Assembly (NCBI GenBank): GCA_028565635.1
Contig: JAOXYB010018816.1
Span: 1-11,450 of the forward strand
Source of the DNA: Phoronis ovalis
Lineage: Eukaryota > Phoronida > Phoronidae
Direction of reading: 5' to 3'
DNA length: 11,450 nucleotides
Position 1 is the first letter of the stretch. Every line of letters starts with the position of its first letter. The position numbers were made by a program, and so were the translations under genes. Positions 1 to 9,909 of the stretch are shown piece by piece. The notes under the pieces were generated by a model. That model was not told where the DNA came from. It saw only the letters and a program-made list of their open reading frames with translations, and did no database searches.

Positions 1-37
1 ATGTGCCGCTCAATAGGTCCCTTTTTTCAGCTCCCGC
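1..37 (+). repeat. Probable head of the first array element (edge-truncated)
   Basis: The segment before the first array unit contains GGTCCCTTTTTTCA (16-29) followed by GCTCCCGC. The 14-mer matches the reverse complement of 10788-10801 (GGACCCTATTTTCA) at 12 of 14 positions, and in both places a CCCG motif and then a degenerate array follow. This suggests a shared left part of the repeat family. The match is short and the window starts here, so the true boundary cannot be placed. Confidence 0.35.
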
Positions 38-360
38 ATTTACCACAAAGTATGTTTTTCACGTTTTGTAAAACCTTATTTACCGCAGGGTATACTTTTT
101 TGTTAGATATTTACATAGGGTATATTTTCAAAAATATTCATTTACCACAGGGTGAATTTCTTGGAAAATGCATTTACGACAGGTATGAAAAATTAAAGTT
201 TGTAAATTTTTCCATATTTATTTACCACAGGGTATATAATTTACAAATGAATTTTACAGTATCTATTTTGGGAGACTTATTTACGATAGGGTATATTTTT
301 CATGTTTTTTCATTTATGACAGGGTATATTTTTTGGTGATCTTTATTTACCACAGGGTCA
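38..360 (+). repeat. Degenerate tandem array, unit core ATTTACCACAGGGTAT
   Basis: About ten copies of a 16-nt core close to ATTTACCACAGGGTAT are visible, starting near 38, 78, 109, 140, 172, 220, 251 (very degenerate), 279, 312 and 345. Variants include ATTTACCGCAGGGTAT, ATTTACGATAGGGTAT and ATTTATGACAGGGTAT. The linkers are T-rich (TATATTTTTC and similar). Spacing is mostly 28-33 nt, with one interval of about 40 and one of about 48. The last unit (345-360) runs without a break into the tail module at 355-420. A 112-codon open frame crosses the array from position 1 to 339. The units fall in different reading phases, and peptide motifs such as GYIF recur only where the phase happens to coincide, so I treat that frame as a by-product of the repeat and not as a gene. 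The array may begin inside a larger element cut off by the left window edge. Confidence 0.85.
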
Positions 361-420
361 GGGGTTTTTACCCTTGGCCACACACCCCTACCAACTTTTC
401 TGTCTAGTTCCCCCCCTCGG
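355..420 (+). repeat. Conserved tail module following the first array (plus-strand copy)
   Basis: This G/C-richer 66-nt block begins GGGTCAGGGG and contains ACCCTTGGCCACAC, CCCTACCA and a run of seven C residues. It aligns without gaps to the reverse complement of 9910-9975: I count 42 of 66 identical positions, and 30 of 39 in the first part. Both copies sit immediately after a degenerate tandem array and share its last unit. Read in the frame of the first G it gives GSGVFTLGHTPLPTFLSSSPPR and then a stop. No function is claimed. It is best described as the conserved end of an unnamed interspersed repeat. Confidence 0.75.
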
Positions 421-1690
421 TAATCAGCATGCAACATAATTTGAATGACAACTAAAAAATACATTACAAGGCGATATAGAACTTCTATCCTTGTCCCAAA
501 CTGTTACATAATAGGCAAGCATATAAAACAGCAACATGCTTAGCCAGTGTGTTCAGTGTACAAACAGTACCAGCATAGTGACTTTTGAGGTGCTGATGCA
601 TAGCGTGTTTAACATGCAATATGCCACAAAGTTTACCAAATGTCTAGCCAGTATATGATACTAGGATATCTACTATAAAATGTACAGCAACTGGTTCTTA
701 ATCACTGTATTATTTTACACACACTGCGTTTCAATTAAAAACTTTCTGTCCATTCATAACATATCTCAAACCCTCTTTGCTATTAACCATTATCTTCATA
801 AATCAAAGACACAAGTTGCAAATCACACTAATGGTAGGAAGTAACTTACTTTAATTGCTATAATTAAATTTAGTCAGTTGATAGGGATTGCTTGTAATGA
901 TAGAAATACTTTATTATAACCATGGCAACCAATGGGTATCCCAGACACACAGCAACACTTTCTATATATATTGTAAACAAGGAACATTGGCTATATTTTA
1001 ATTTCAGTTTCACCATGTATGAGACCCAGAAAAATTAAGTTTATTACCAAATTCTTCCTTTTTTGCGGTGATATGTCAATACTTGTTAAATCATAATGCC
1101 AGCAGTATCTAGGTACCAACTAAATGCATCTTAAAACTGTTTTTATTCGAGGTATATATGTCTGCAAATAGCATAATTACATGACTTGCTTTTTAATTCA
1201 AAAATTATTCTTACAGTTGGCTAATGAAGAAACAGAAGACAGGGGTTGATGAATCGATTAAAACGTTTCAATTTGTGCTTTTAAAAATCAGTGAGAGATT
1301 ATATTTTTTATATAGTTTCTAGTATAAAATATTATATCTGCCAAATAGGAATATCCTGGATTCACCTCTGTTTTGTGAAATATCTTTTTGTCCATTTGTG
1401 ATAATTATTTTAATGGTCAGACAAAACATTAGGGTGGCCATGTGATCCTATCCTTCTAATTACCAGAGATACAAGAATACTAAGCTTTTGATTTTATCTT
1501 AATTGGATAAATGGTCCAGAATTATCATACAGACAACTAGGCTGAGGACATATGTGCACATAAGACTACTAGATCATTACTTTGTCTAATACATTTTTTT
1601 TAATAGCTAAGAACCTGCCTTGTAAATTATGGTAAATAAGAATTTTAATTACAAAGCTACATACATTCCATAAAATAAAGCAACCAAACA
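421..1690. other. A+T-rich stretch, no gene recognised
   Basis: I see no long open frame, RNA gene or clear repeat here. The least A+T-rich part is 500-660, where a 40-codon ATG frame (536-658) begins about 10 nt after an ATATAAAA sequence. Frames of that length are expected by chance in this composition, so it is not called. The rest is ordinary A+T-rich sequence, consistent with intergenic or intronic DNA. Confidence 0.6.
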
Positions 1691-1925
1691 AGGTCCAGTA
1701 AGTGACCGAAGGATTAGCTATCCCAGTACCAAGTGGATCAATTGACTAACCTATCATTCATCCATCCATCCAACTCACTAACCATAGTCTGGCCTTCGAA
1801 CAATATGACTTGTTCAAGGATAAACTGACCCATCAACTAACGAACATGTGTAACAGGCCTAGACCAACCAATTGATGGACAAAGCATGAATCCAGAAACG
1901 AATCAACAAATGACCAAGAATCTCG
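1691..1925. repeat. Decayed simple-sequence tract (CTAAC / GACC / CCAA / ATCC type)
   Basis: This tract is less A+T-rich than its surroundings, and its plus strand repeatedly uses related short words: GACTAACC, ACTCACTAACC, AACTGACCC, CAACTAACG, GACCAACCAA and AATGACC. A perfect (ATCC)3 lies at 1760-1771, preceded by ATTC. The pattern looks like an old tetranucleotide-based microsatellite or minisatellite that has diverged by point mutation and small indels. No protein reading is convincing. Confidence 0.5.
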
Positions 1926-4725
1926 TAACTTTCCAGAGATGAGATGTTATCTAAATTGGCCACCCCAGACAATTTTGTAAAACCATGTTCTGTAATCTCA
2001 ACATTTAAAATTCGATTAGACTTTAAGGTACCAAATATAATACATATAAAATTATTAAATGATATGATAAGGACATATGCCTTACATCACTTACAAGTAC
2101 AGAGAAAAGGAGCTTAGCTTGAAGAAAAATGTGAAATTAGACAAATCTGAAGGAGAAGAGGTTAAAAGTTTAACCACTCCTAAATCTGCTAAATGTTTAA
2201 TAATTATAAGCCTACTTAATGAATTTTTGGTAACATGTTCTAAATAACTGGTCTAACTGGGTCTAAGATGTCACAGAAACTGGGTATAAAATACCTTTTA
2301 ATTTTGCCCCCAAAATTTAGAAAATAATCCCTAGAAATATTTTCATAATTACATGATGCTAGAGTAACAAGTTAGAGTAACAAGTAAGGTTTATCTTAGT
2401 GTTTATAACATTTATGTTTAATTTTTTTTAAAATAAAGTACAATTTATGTTTGTTTAACGTTTCTAGTAAGTGTTTTTCAATTTTAAATAAATACAGATA
2501 GATTAATACCAAGTTTGGAAAGTTTATGATTCCAGTGATTTATATAAAAATGATTCCTTACTTTTTTGCATTAGTTTTATAAGTTATTCTGTAGAGCACT
2601 GAATTGCCAATTAAATTACAAACCATGTCCAAAACTATAATTTAAGAAATATTAATAAAGTGTTCATTGTAGCCTCCGTATATAGGTTCCAAATTTATAA
2701 ATTATTCCCTGTTATGTTATAATGCTCAATTATTATCTGTTTGATTATACTTTTTCGAAAATGTGTATGGCTTTAGCTAATGGCATCAAAATGATTTAAT
2801 TAAAAATTGTCCTATTTCCCTACTATAAACACAAAAAAGCCATAAAAAGCTGATCTTGAGACTGCATTCATTTCCAGACATGTTGGAAAGAAATTACAGC
2901 CTCATTAAAGAAGTTTCAATCCTCCTACTAGGCACAAGTCAAGGCTTATGTCTGGTTTCAAGTGTAGCATTTTCCTAGGCTCATGTGTTAGTGTTGTTAA
3001 ATCCTCATTGGTATTGTCACATGTCCCTTACTGTAATATTTCCTGCCACCTGTTTTGCTAACTTGCCATGTGTTGGCGTGTGCACAAGCACCCCACAAAA
3101 CACATTATGAACCATTTCTGGTTAAGTTAATACACATATTCAACATTAAAAAAATCTGCTATTTGATGGTGTTAGATAACGTTTTGAGGAATATTCCAGT
3201 TTTAAAAAAAATTTTGGAAAACAATTAAAATCATATTTGATAAGATTAAGAAATTAATATGTATCTGAAGATAAGTAACAGAGAGAACCAAGATTCTTCA
3301 AAAGACCTCTTTCTTAAAAATGTTTCTAGTGGTCGAGAAATTACCTTTGGCTGAAATGCTAATTAAAAAAATACTGCAAAACAGGGTAAACCTCCTTATC
3401 CGTGTGACCTAAGCTACGTGCAGGAGAGTTTAGCTTTTATTTTAATTTAGTTCATTTTACTTGCATACCTAATTAAGAGGAAAACTAAAATAGGAGCTAA
3501 TCAATAACAAAATAAATAACAAGTTTGCTAACAACACTTGATATGGATACCATCTTGTTAGTTACATATATTGATACTAATAAATTATAGTTACATGGTT
3601 CTGATCAGTCGAACTATGACTGCACCATGAAGTGGATGCAAATTAGGCAGGCAAAGTGTCTCCAAACGTGTCATATTTACTTCATGAGTTGGAGATTTAT
3701 CATTTTAAAATTTTACCTGATGAGAATTTAACAGTTCCCACCAATACAAATTAACTCGTGTGGAAAATTTTATCAGAAATAGTGTTTAATATATTGGTTA
3801 TTTTTCATACTGGCAGGTGTATTTAAAATATTTTTAAACATTTAAGACAAAACATTGTGTTAAAACTTGAGAAAAGGAAGGAATATTTTACCATTGTTAA
3901 TTATGCTTTTTTGGTTATATGTTGGCATCTTAATGTATATGCAATATTTAGAAAAGTGTTTTTTTTAATCATTTTTGCTCAAATTTTAGAAGACATTCAT
4001 AAGTGTCATGATGACAAATTTGAAACAACTATAACAAAGTAAAAAAAGAAAATTTTAAAATTTATTGTAAAATAATAAGAGAAAAAAACTTGTAAAATCA
4101 AAATTTTTGAATTTATGTGTGCTAAGAGTATGAACACCTATGCAAATTTCAATTTATGTGAAGAGTTATTTTTTAACTTGTGGTTTATCTGTGCTACTGC
4201 GTGAAATTTGCAGAATGTGCTTATTGCAAGCAGTTAGGTAAAAGTATAAAACACTATATTCCTCAAAAAGGTTTTCAGCCTAGCATTAAAATGTGTGAGA
4301 TGTAGTTGAATTGGGCTCATCCAACTGCAGCAAACAGCTCTGATCAAAAATTGCGTTGTAAAACAGCTTAAAGGTGTGTACATGTAAGTGTATTTTAGCT
4401 GTGGTTCATTCATGTTATAAAATTCTGGGCTGGCACAAGTTTGAAAGTGTGTCTGTCATTTGTAAGTATGCCAAGTTTGTTTTTAGCATTATAACATACA
4501 TCATGCTAATAATGAGCCCTGTGATCTTTGTTTCAAACTACACTTAAAAATATGTCATATTTCATGCTTGTTTGAAACTAGGTTGTTTTTTCATGTAAAT
4601 TTATTTAAAAACTCTTTGGGTCAGTAACGTTTGATCCTGGATTTACTATGTGACAACCACACAAGTGATAGCATTTGAGTGCTTACAGGTTAATAATGGG
4701 CTTTTTGCATTTAAAAATGTCTTTT
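1926..4725. other. Long A+T-rich stretch, no gene recognised
   Basis: No long open frame or structured RNA is recognisable. A somewhat less A+T-rich patch lies at about 2900-3110, but it has stops in the frames I read on both strands. A 61-codon ATG frame at 3857-4042 is built from AT-rich codons (many F, I, K, Y, L) and has the length expected by chance. Minor structures inside this stretch are listed separately. Confidence 0.6.
2360..2385. repeat. Perfect 13-bp tandem duplication
   Basis: The 13-mer TAGAGTAACAAGT occurs twice head to tail (2360-2372 and 2373-2385) with no mismatch. This is a typical small replication-slippage duplication and, having no divergence, may be fairly recent. No function is suggested. 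Confidence 0.85.
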
Positions 4726-4763
4726 TGAGTTTAAAATATTCACAAATGAGTTTAAAATATTCA
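4726..4763. repeat. 21-bp tandem duplication, 1.8 copies
   Basis: TGAGTTTAAAATATTCA occurs at 4726-4742 and again at 4747-4763, a 21-nt period with 17 identical positions; the second copy then diverges. Because 21 is a multiple of three, it shows up as a repeated SLKYS peptide in a 68-codon plus-strand frame (4650-4856). That frame is otherwise AT-driven and is not regarded as a gene. Confidence 0.8.
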
Positions 4764-7297
4764 TGGTTAAGAAAACAGTGCATATCCAATATCACAGTAT
4801 TTTATACACAAAATGGCAGCAAATACTGCTTGAACACTTTGAAATTAGGAATTTAGAATAATTATTTGGAAGTAGTGTTAATTATTGATGATTACCAAAC
4901 TGTTAATAATGTTAAATTTTCAAAAAATTAACAAGACTTTCACAAGAATTTCAAATATATCATACGTAAAGATATGTTGTTATAAATAACCAGGAACAAT
5001 TGTAGGAAGGTTTTCATTTTGAACAATCTACTCATACTTCGCCCTGTAGAGGACTCTACTTGCTGAATACTATCAAATGAAAGGGGTGTGGTACCAAATT
5101 AAATGCGTTAATAGCACAAATGTTTCACAAAAAAAACTAGACACAAAAATATGTTAAAAGCAAACACTGGAACCCTTTGAAGCAGGACATTTGCAAATTT
5201 TAATGCATAAAATAAAAATATTTGCACTTAATATTACCTACTTTTAAGCCTTAAAAAGCCTACTAAGAGAACATATTTGACAGATGTACAAACTTTTGTT
5301 CCAAATGACAAAAACAGACTTTCTGGACAAATACAGTTACATCCCACCGGAAACATGGTGACATTAACTTTTAATAGAAACACAGAAACCAAAATACAAA
5401 TTTGTTACAATCAATCAAATACTCTAAAAGAGCAGCCTTAATGTTTTTATTACTTTTTAAAAGAATATTTTTAAATGTAACTAGCACTTAGGTCATAAAC
5501 ACACCATAAAAGCCAACGTTTTATATCTTACATCACATGCTTTAGGAAAACACAGAGAAGTAATCGAAATAAAACGATTTTGGCATACACCATATCTATT
5601 AATTCTTAAGTCAAGTATAGTGTAGTAGATCTGTTAGCTATAATTGCACACAAAAAATGTCGCAGTATTTGTCATAAAACAAAAAAAAACCCCACTTATT
5701 AATCCAGAATTGTTGAAATGAACAAACTCAGCATGAGCTTATTTACTGGCAGAAGAGCAAATACGGAATATTCCTTGGTCACACTTCTTTAGCGATTGGG
5801 GGTTGTTTTTGATAAATTTTTTAATCCAAATGAATAATTCACCATCACTAGTAACTGCTAAAAAAAAAGTTTTATATAAAGTATAAGGAACAACGAAAAC
5901 ACTACCATACCGTATTTATATAAAAATGTATGTGTGTGTGTGTGTATACATTGAGAACAAGGTACTTATGTTAGATGACATGAGATAACAATCAACAGGA
6001 ACCCACATTTCTTTTGCTCTACTTAGGATTATTATAACTAATGTGTCCCCCACTGATAACTTTTGTTTGAAAATGGGTTCAGGTATGCACAAACTGAAAG
6101 TTTTGAAAGACTAAAGTTTTGAATTTTCAGGAAGTAAACATCAAATTTTTTTCCAAAACATGAATTTATAACTTTGAACAACATTTTGGAGATTTACATA
6201 TAGATAACAAATGCAAATTTTCAAAATGTAGGTAGAGGATTTTTTAGGTATTAAAATTTCACCTTTTTTGCAGTATCATATTTTCACAGGTATACGTCTA
6301 TTACTTTTTGTAGTAAAATTGTAAATTTGAAACATGTTTACACCTCAACATATTTTGAACTATTGAGTTCTCTCAGGTTTCAGACAATTTAAATTTAACA
6401 GGAGAAAACAAAACTATTACATTTGCCAATATCAGGTACACAACTTGTACAGGTAAAGTAATTAAAAGCAGATGGAAGTAAATTGCATCATACATTACAG
6501 GTTATTGGTAGTGTAGTTATTAAGAAAAACATACCTACACTTTACAGCTTTTAAGTGTAAACGCAAATTTTTAAAAATACTTAAGACTTTGTTAAGAAAC
6601 TTATGTTTGAAAGGCATCAGTTTTTTCTGCTGCACAAAAACATTAATTATAATAAATACATATTACTATATTTCTAGCATTGGCTCAACTTGAAACTTCA
6701 AATATATCTTTTTGTACCTGATGTGGCGGAGTTATAATTAATAAGGATTCTAATTTACAGCAGAGGTAGATCCAAATGAAATTGAAAGAATATGCATATC
6801 TATTGAAAGTGGCATTATTTTTAGACATGAAATTTTACACACCTAACAGGCATGGTTGATGACATAAAATACCAAACTTGTATTTGGATAGTATAAAATC
6901 CTACGCACTCTTTCACACATAATTTTTAATAAAGCTAATAGAATGTTTTAAATACCTGAAAGTTTGGAACCAGGATTAATGTGCAAGTACGCCACAAATG
7001 ATGCAACTTTGTGACATACTACACACACTATTATAATTAATTAGGAAAACCAGATTCAGCTATGGGACCAGTTATTATCAAGATATCTGAAACATGAAAC
7101 ACAAATGAACAAGCCAGTCATTCTTTTTACAATAATGTGTCTCTCAAATTCAATCAACGCAGTTACTAATTTTACAGAAAAAAAAATATTAAAGTAATGG
7201 AGTAGCTCCCTGTTAAAGGAAGCATTTTATTTATCAATTCACTATGGGTTAAATAACAACCACCAACTAATTTGCATAATATACAACCACTTCCCAG
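4764..7297. other. A+T-rich stretch, no gene recognised
   Basis: No reliable coding region, RNA gene or transposon fragment is seen. A less A+T-rich patch at about 5030-5095 gives a minus-strand frame that reads partly protein-like (for example TTPLSFDSIQQVESSTGRSMSRLF). It soon becomes AT-driven and lacks clear splice signals, so it is not called. The only repeat is the (TG)7 microsatellite near 5931. Confidence 0.6.
5931..5944. repeat. (TG)7 microsatellite
   Basis: Seven perfect TG dinucleotides are flanked by TGTA on the left and TATACA on the right, so the locus is weakly palindromic (TGTA...TACA). It is a short dinucleotide repeat that could be length-polymorphic. Confidence 0.9.
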
Positions 7298-7320
7298 TTT
7301 TTTTTATTTTTTTTTTATTT
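7298..7320. repeat. Interrupted T-tract
   Basis: A run of T residues is interrupted only by two single A residues (pattern T8 A T10 A T3). It could be simple slippage, or the poly(A) tail of an inserted retrocopy read in reverse. I see no target-site duplication or recognisable retroposon body beside it, so only the tract itself is called. Confidence 0.8.
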
Positions 7321-7409
7321 GATGATAAAAGATTAAGTTAGAGTCCAGGATATGGAAATATTTGCCAGTATCAACTCAAGGGTACAGAAAATTCAAAAAG
7401 GATCAAAAT

Positions 7410-7508
7410 ATGTGTCTAAAAATACAGCCTGGTGGAGCCCAGCAGCACACTCCACGAAGTAAATTAGGGCTGTCAATGCTTAGACCAAATGCATTATACC
7501 ATCTATGA
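7410..7508 (+). other. Weak exon candidate or old repeat fragment
   Basis: A short less A+T-rich patch gives a 32-codon plus-strand frame ending in a stop. It reads QPGGAQQHTPRSKLGLSM near its middle, with a more balanced amino-acid mix than the AT-driven frames around it. The same frame is open upstream to about 7330. The minus strand is also open over the patch in two frames, one reading ALTALIYFVECAAGLHQ, so the strand cannot be decided by eye. I do not recognise a protein family. Frames of this length are expected by chance, so this is a pointer and not a gene call. Confidence 0.12.
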
Positions 7509-7748
7509 TATATTATAGTTCTAGAATTACAGCATGTGATCTATTGCATTGCTGTGCTGATGGGTTGTGGTGAAAAATGACATAACATCATCTTGCATAT
7601 AACACTTTATGACAAGAATGAAGTGAAACGACAGGCAAGGTTAGTATGGTACAACTTAATGGAAAGAAAATGAGGCTTAAAAGTAGCAGAAAATGCTAAG
7701 TATGTTACACTCAAAGAAGAAAGACATACTCAATAAACAAACTAATTA

Positions 7749-7916
7749 TCAGCTACATATAACAGTTATCTTAAGATGCATTACAAACCATGTGTACCTT
7801 ATTACACCTATTAGTTCCATAAGGCTGATATTGTTCAGGTTAGATTCAAGACTAAGCAACCGACCTGCCATACCACCAGCAGTACGTGCTAGAAATCGAT
7901 TGCTGATAGCAACATA
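7749..7916 (-). other. Weak exon candidate on the minus strand
   Basis: On the minus strand a frame of about 55 codons runs from 7916 to a TGA at 7749-7751. Its first part has balanced codon use and reads VAISNRFLARTAGGMAG and then RLLSLESNLNNISLMEL. Possible splice signals are GGTAG ending just before the frame (alternatives CTATCAG and TTTCTAG lie inside it) and a donor AAG|GTACAC at about 7798. That would give an internal exon of roughly 119 nt. The plus strand is also open here, within a 106-codon frame at 7693-8013 whose ends are AT-driven. I recognise no domain. Length alone is not significant in DNA of this composition. Confidence 0.18.
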
Positions 7917-8457
7917 CTACCGAGGTTTCCACATAATAATAAAATACATTTTTTTTACTGAAATGTATTCGAAATTTACACCTGCTTTATTTTATTATTT
8001 ATTGCACAAATAATGATTCATATAAACATTAAACAAATTTTAACAAAAAATCTTCCTTTTTTAATCTGTTTCATTTCATCATAATTGCCTTTTAAAATTT
8101 CAAATTTAAATCCATCACATAATTTTTGCAAAACTTCCAAAAATGCTGTGAATGAAATGCTTTGGTATTTTCATCTACAGAAACATCTTGAAGTCCGCAG
8201 AAGAATTATTCTTTATTTTGAGGAAGCAAGAATGTAATGTCAGATTTCTTTTCCTATAACAGTGTCAGAATTGTTTTTCATCACAGTTTACTGCTTTTTA
8301 ATTCTATATCTTCTTTTCTGGTAATTTAGAAATACATAGAAACTTTGCATATCAAACTGGTACTATAATAATAAATTCTCAGATATTTGATAGTTTTGCC
8401 CACACTATCGTCTTGTTTTTACATTGCTAAATGTGTTGCAAAAATGGGTTAATTAAA

Positions 8458-8703
8458 TTATTGGAAATGTGAAATTAGCAACAACGAAGAATCGTTGAAT
8501 ATATAGATATCAAAAAATACATATGCCCAGCTGCCAAGTCTCCCATTGCCAATGTGAGACTCCTGCTTTGTAGTTTGTTTTCTGCCATTGTCTTCAATAA
8601 AAAATTGTCTGAAAATATCAAATCTCCTGATAAAAATTTCTACAACTTGACAGCAAAGCATATGCTGTATACAAAAACAAATTGATCTAACTAATAGAGA
8701 CAT
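8458..8703 (-). other. 81-codon minus-strand frame, weak exon candidate
   Basis: This frame starts at an ATG (8701-8703) and ends at a TAA at 8458-8460. Residues about 32-66 read more like protein than the AT-driven surroundings (FRQFFIEDNGRKQTTKQESH, then IGNGRLGSWAYVFF). A good acceptor-like sequence, pyrimidine-rich and ending TATACAG, lies at about 8665-8684, so an exon beginning at 8664 is possible. However, another minus-strand frame over the same bases is also open and equally plausible (NKLQSRSLTLAMGDLAAGH), and no strong donor is evident. No family is recognised. It could be an exon, a transposon fossil or chance. Confidence 0.15.
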
Positions 8704-9254
8704 CGTTTGCTTTTATTCAACTAATTTTAAACCACCTTATGTACATGGCCAAATGTGTTTCTGTATTAGTAGATAAATTATTATTATAATAGCACAAAGA
8801 AAGACCCTTATATGTTATAAATAAGCCTGCACAAGCTGCCATCTCAACAGAAGTATATAAGCAACTGTTGCATAGTCCTTATAATACACTTGAAAAACAA
8901 TCCTCTTTAGTTGTATCAACGAATAAAGCTGTATTTAATCTAGTGGTTTTATAAAAGAAATGTCTTGCACCAACATGGAGACAAGCATGCAGGTTTTTTT
9001 AAAGGATAATGACCCAAACACTGATATCCATATCCATAACTTATAAGATATAGATAATAAGATAATTTACCAAAGTGCATAAACCATGCGGATAGTACAA
9101 AAATGGAAAATCATTTACAAGATGCAGACATCAAATGTCTATTAATCTTTTAAATACTTTAAAAACTGTATGATTTTTAATTTTTTTAAAGTAGCTATCA
9201 ACATTTGACACATTATTAATAAAAAAATAACTCTTTATTGAGATATCTGGGAAT
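8704..9254. other. A+T-rich stretch, no gene recognised
   Basis: No open frame of note is seen. An AATAAA hexamer at 8922-8927 is followed after about 15 nt by GTGGTTTT, which resembles a plus-strand poly(A) site. AATAAA is expected many times by chance in DNA this A+T-rich, and no upstream plus-strand gene supports it. Cryptic GATA/ATAA-type simple sequence occurs at about 9030-9070. Confidence 0.5.
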
Positions 9255-9302
9255 AGTTTCTCAAAAAGTTATGATTAAACTTAGGACTAAGTTTGAGAAA
9301 CT
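9255..9302. repeat. Overlapping inverted repeats (11-bp outer, 8-bp inner)
   Basis: AGTTTCTCAAA (9255-9265) is the exact reverse complement of TTTGAGAAACT (9292-9302). Inside it, AAACTTAG (9277-9284) is the exact reverse complement of CTAAGTTT (9287-9294) with only two bases between the arms. The two stems share bases 9292-9294, so they would compete or form one extended imperfect hairpin. This is typical of a remnant of a short fold-back or MITE-like element, but no target-site duplication was identified. Confidence 0.7.
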
Positions 9303-9909
9303 CACCCCCGTTTTACTTTGTTTTTGTTTATCAGTTTACCAATATAATAGTATTATTTGAATTTTATTATTAAAATAGTTAATTTCATTGGTAATATAAT
9401 AGATAAAGAATACAAAAATATAAATATGCTATTTACTCTACAGCAATGCAACATAGTTTTCTGATTAGACATCGTGTAACACTGAACAAGTGAGTTTTAC
9501 ATAGGAAAGTAAGTTCTATAGAAATATATTTATAATTATGCCATCTGAATTGTGTATTTAATGTTTGCTTTTTTTGCTTACTGTTTCTGGTTTTTCCTGT
9601 ATTATTTGAATGATAATTTTAATAAAATAAATGTTGAAAAAGTTACAATGATCTCAAGAGTTTACTAAATTGTTTGTATAACTGATGTTACCAGCATAAC
9701 TTCAAAGGATTCAGCAAAATGTGTGCCTGTATATTATCCACTACAGATTGTGTAAAATCTTAATTAAGTTTAATCCCCACTCAAATTGGCAAAACTTCCA
9801 ATTAATTCTTAAAACTTTTATTGTAACCAAACCAACTGTTCCCACTTGGTAAATAATCTTTGTCTGATCAGAAAGTTGCATGTAACAGAAGCAAGAGATG
9901 AGGAGTCAT
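9303..9909. other. A+T-rich stretch, no gene recognised
   Basis: Ordinary A+T-rich sequence lies between the hairpin and the second repeat element. I see no open frame, RNA gene or repeat that can be supported. Confidence 0.6.

Noticed and set aside
1-339. 112-codon open frame with repeated GYIF-like motifs
   Set aside because: It follows a degenerate DNA tandem repeat whose spacing is not a multiple of three; the motifs recur only when the phase coincides. Composition is that of translated A+T-rich repeat, and the frame starts at the window edge.
536-658. 40-codon ATG frame shortly after an ATATAAAA sequence
   Set aside because: TATA-like words and frames of this length are common by chance in A+T-rich DNA, and nothing else supports a gene.
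3857-4042. 61-codon plus-strand open frame
   Set aside because: AT-driven amino-acid mix, length expected by chance, no family resemblance.
4650-4856. 68-codon plus-strand open frame with a repeated SLKYS peptide
   Set aside because: The repeat comes from a 21-bp tandem duplication in the DNA; the rest is AT-driven and unrecognised.
7298-7320. T-tract as the tail of an inserted retrocopy
   Set aside because: No retroposon body and no flanking target-site duplication could be recognised.
7693-8013. 106-codon plus-strand open frame as a gene
   Set aside because: Both ends are AT-driven; the only balanced part overlaps a minus-strand frame that reads better. It is treated only as a weak exon candidate on the other strand.
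8922-8950. AATAAA followed by GTGGTTTT as a poly(A) site
   Set aside because: AATAAA is expected dozens of times in this composition, and no upstream plus-strand gene is identified.
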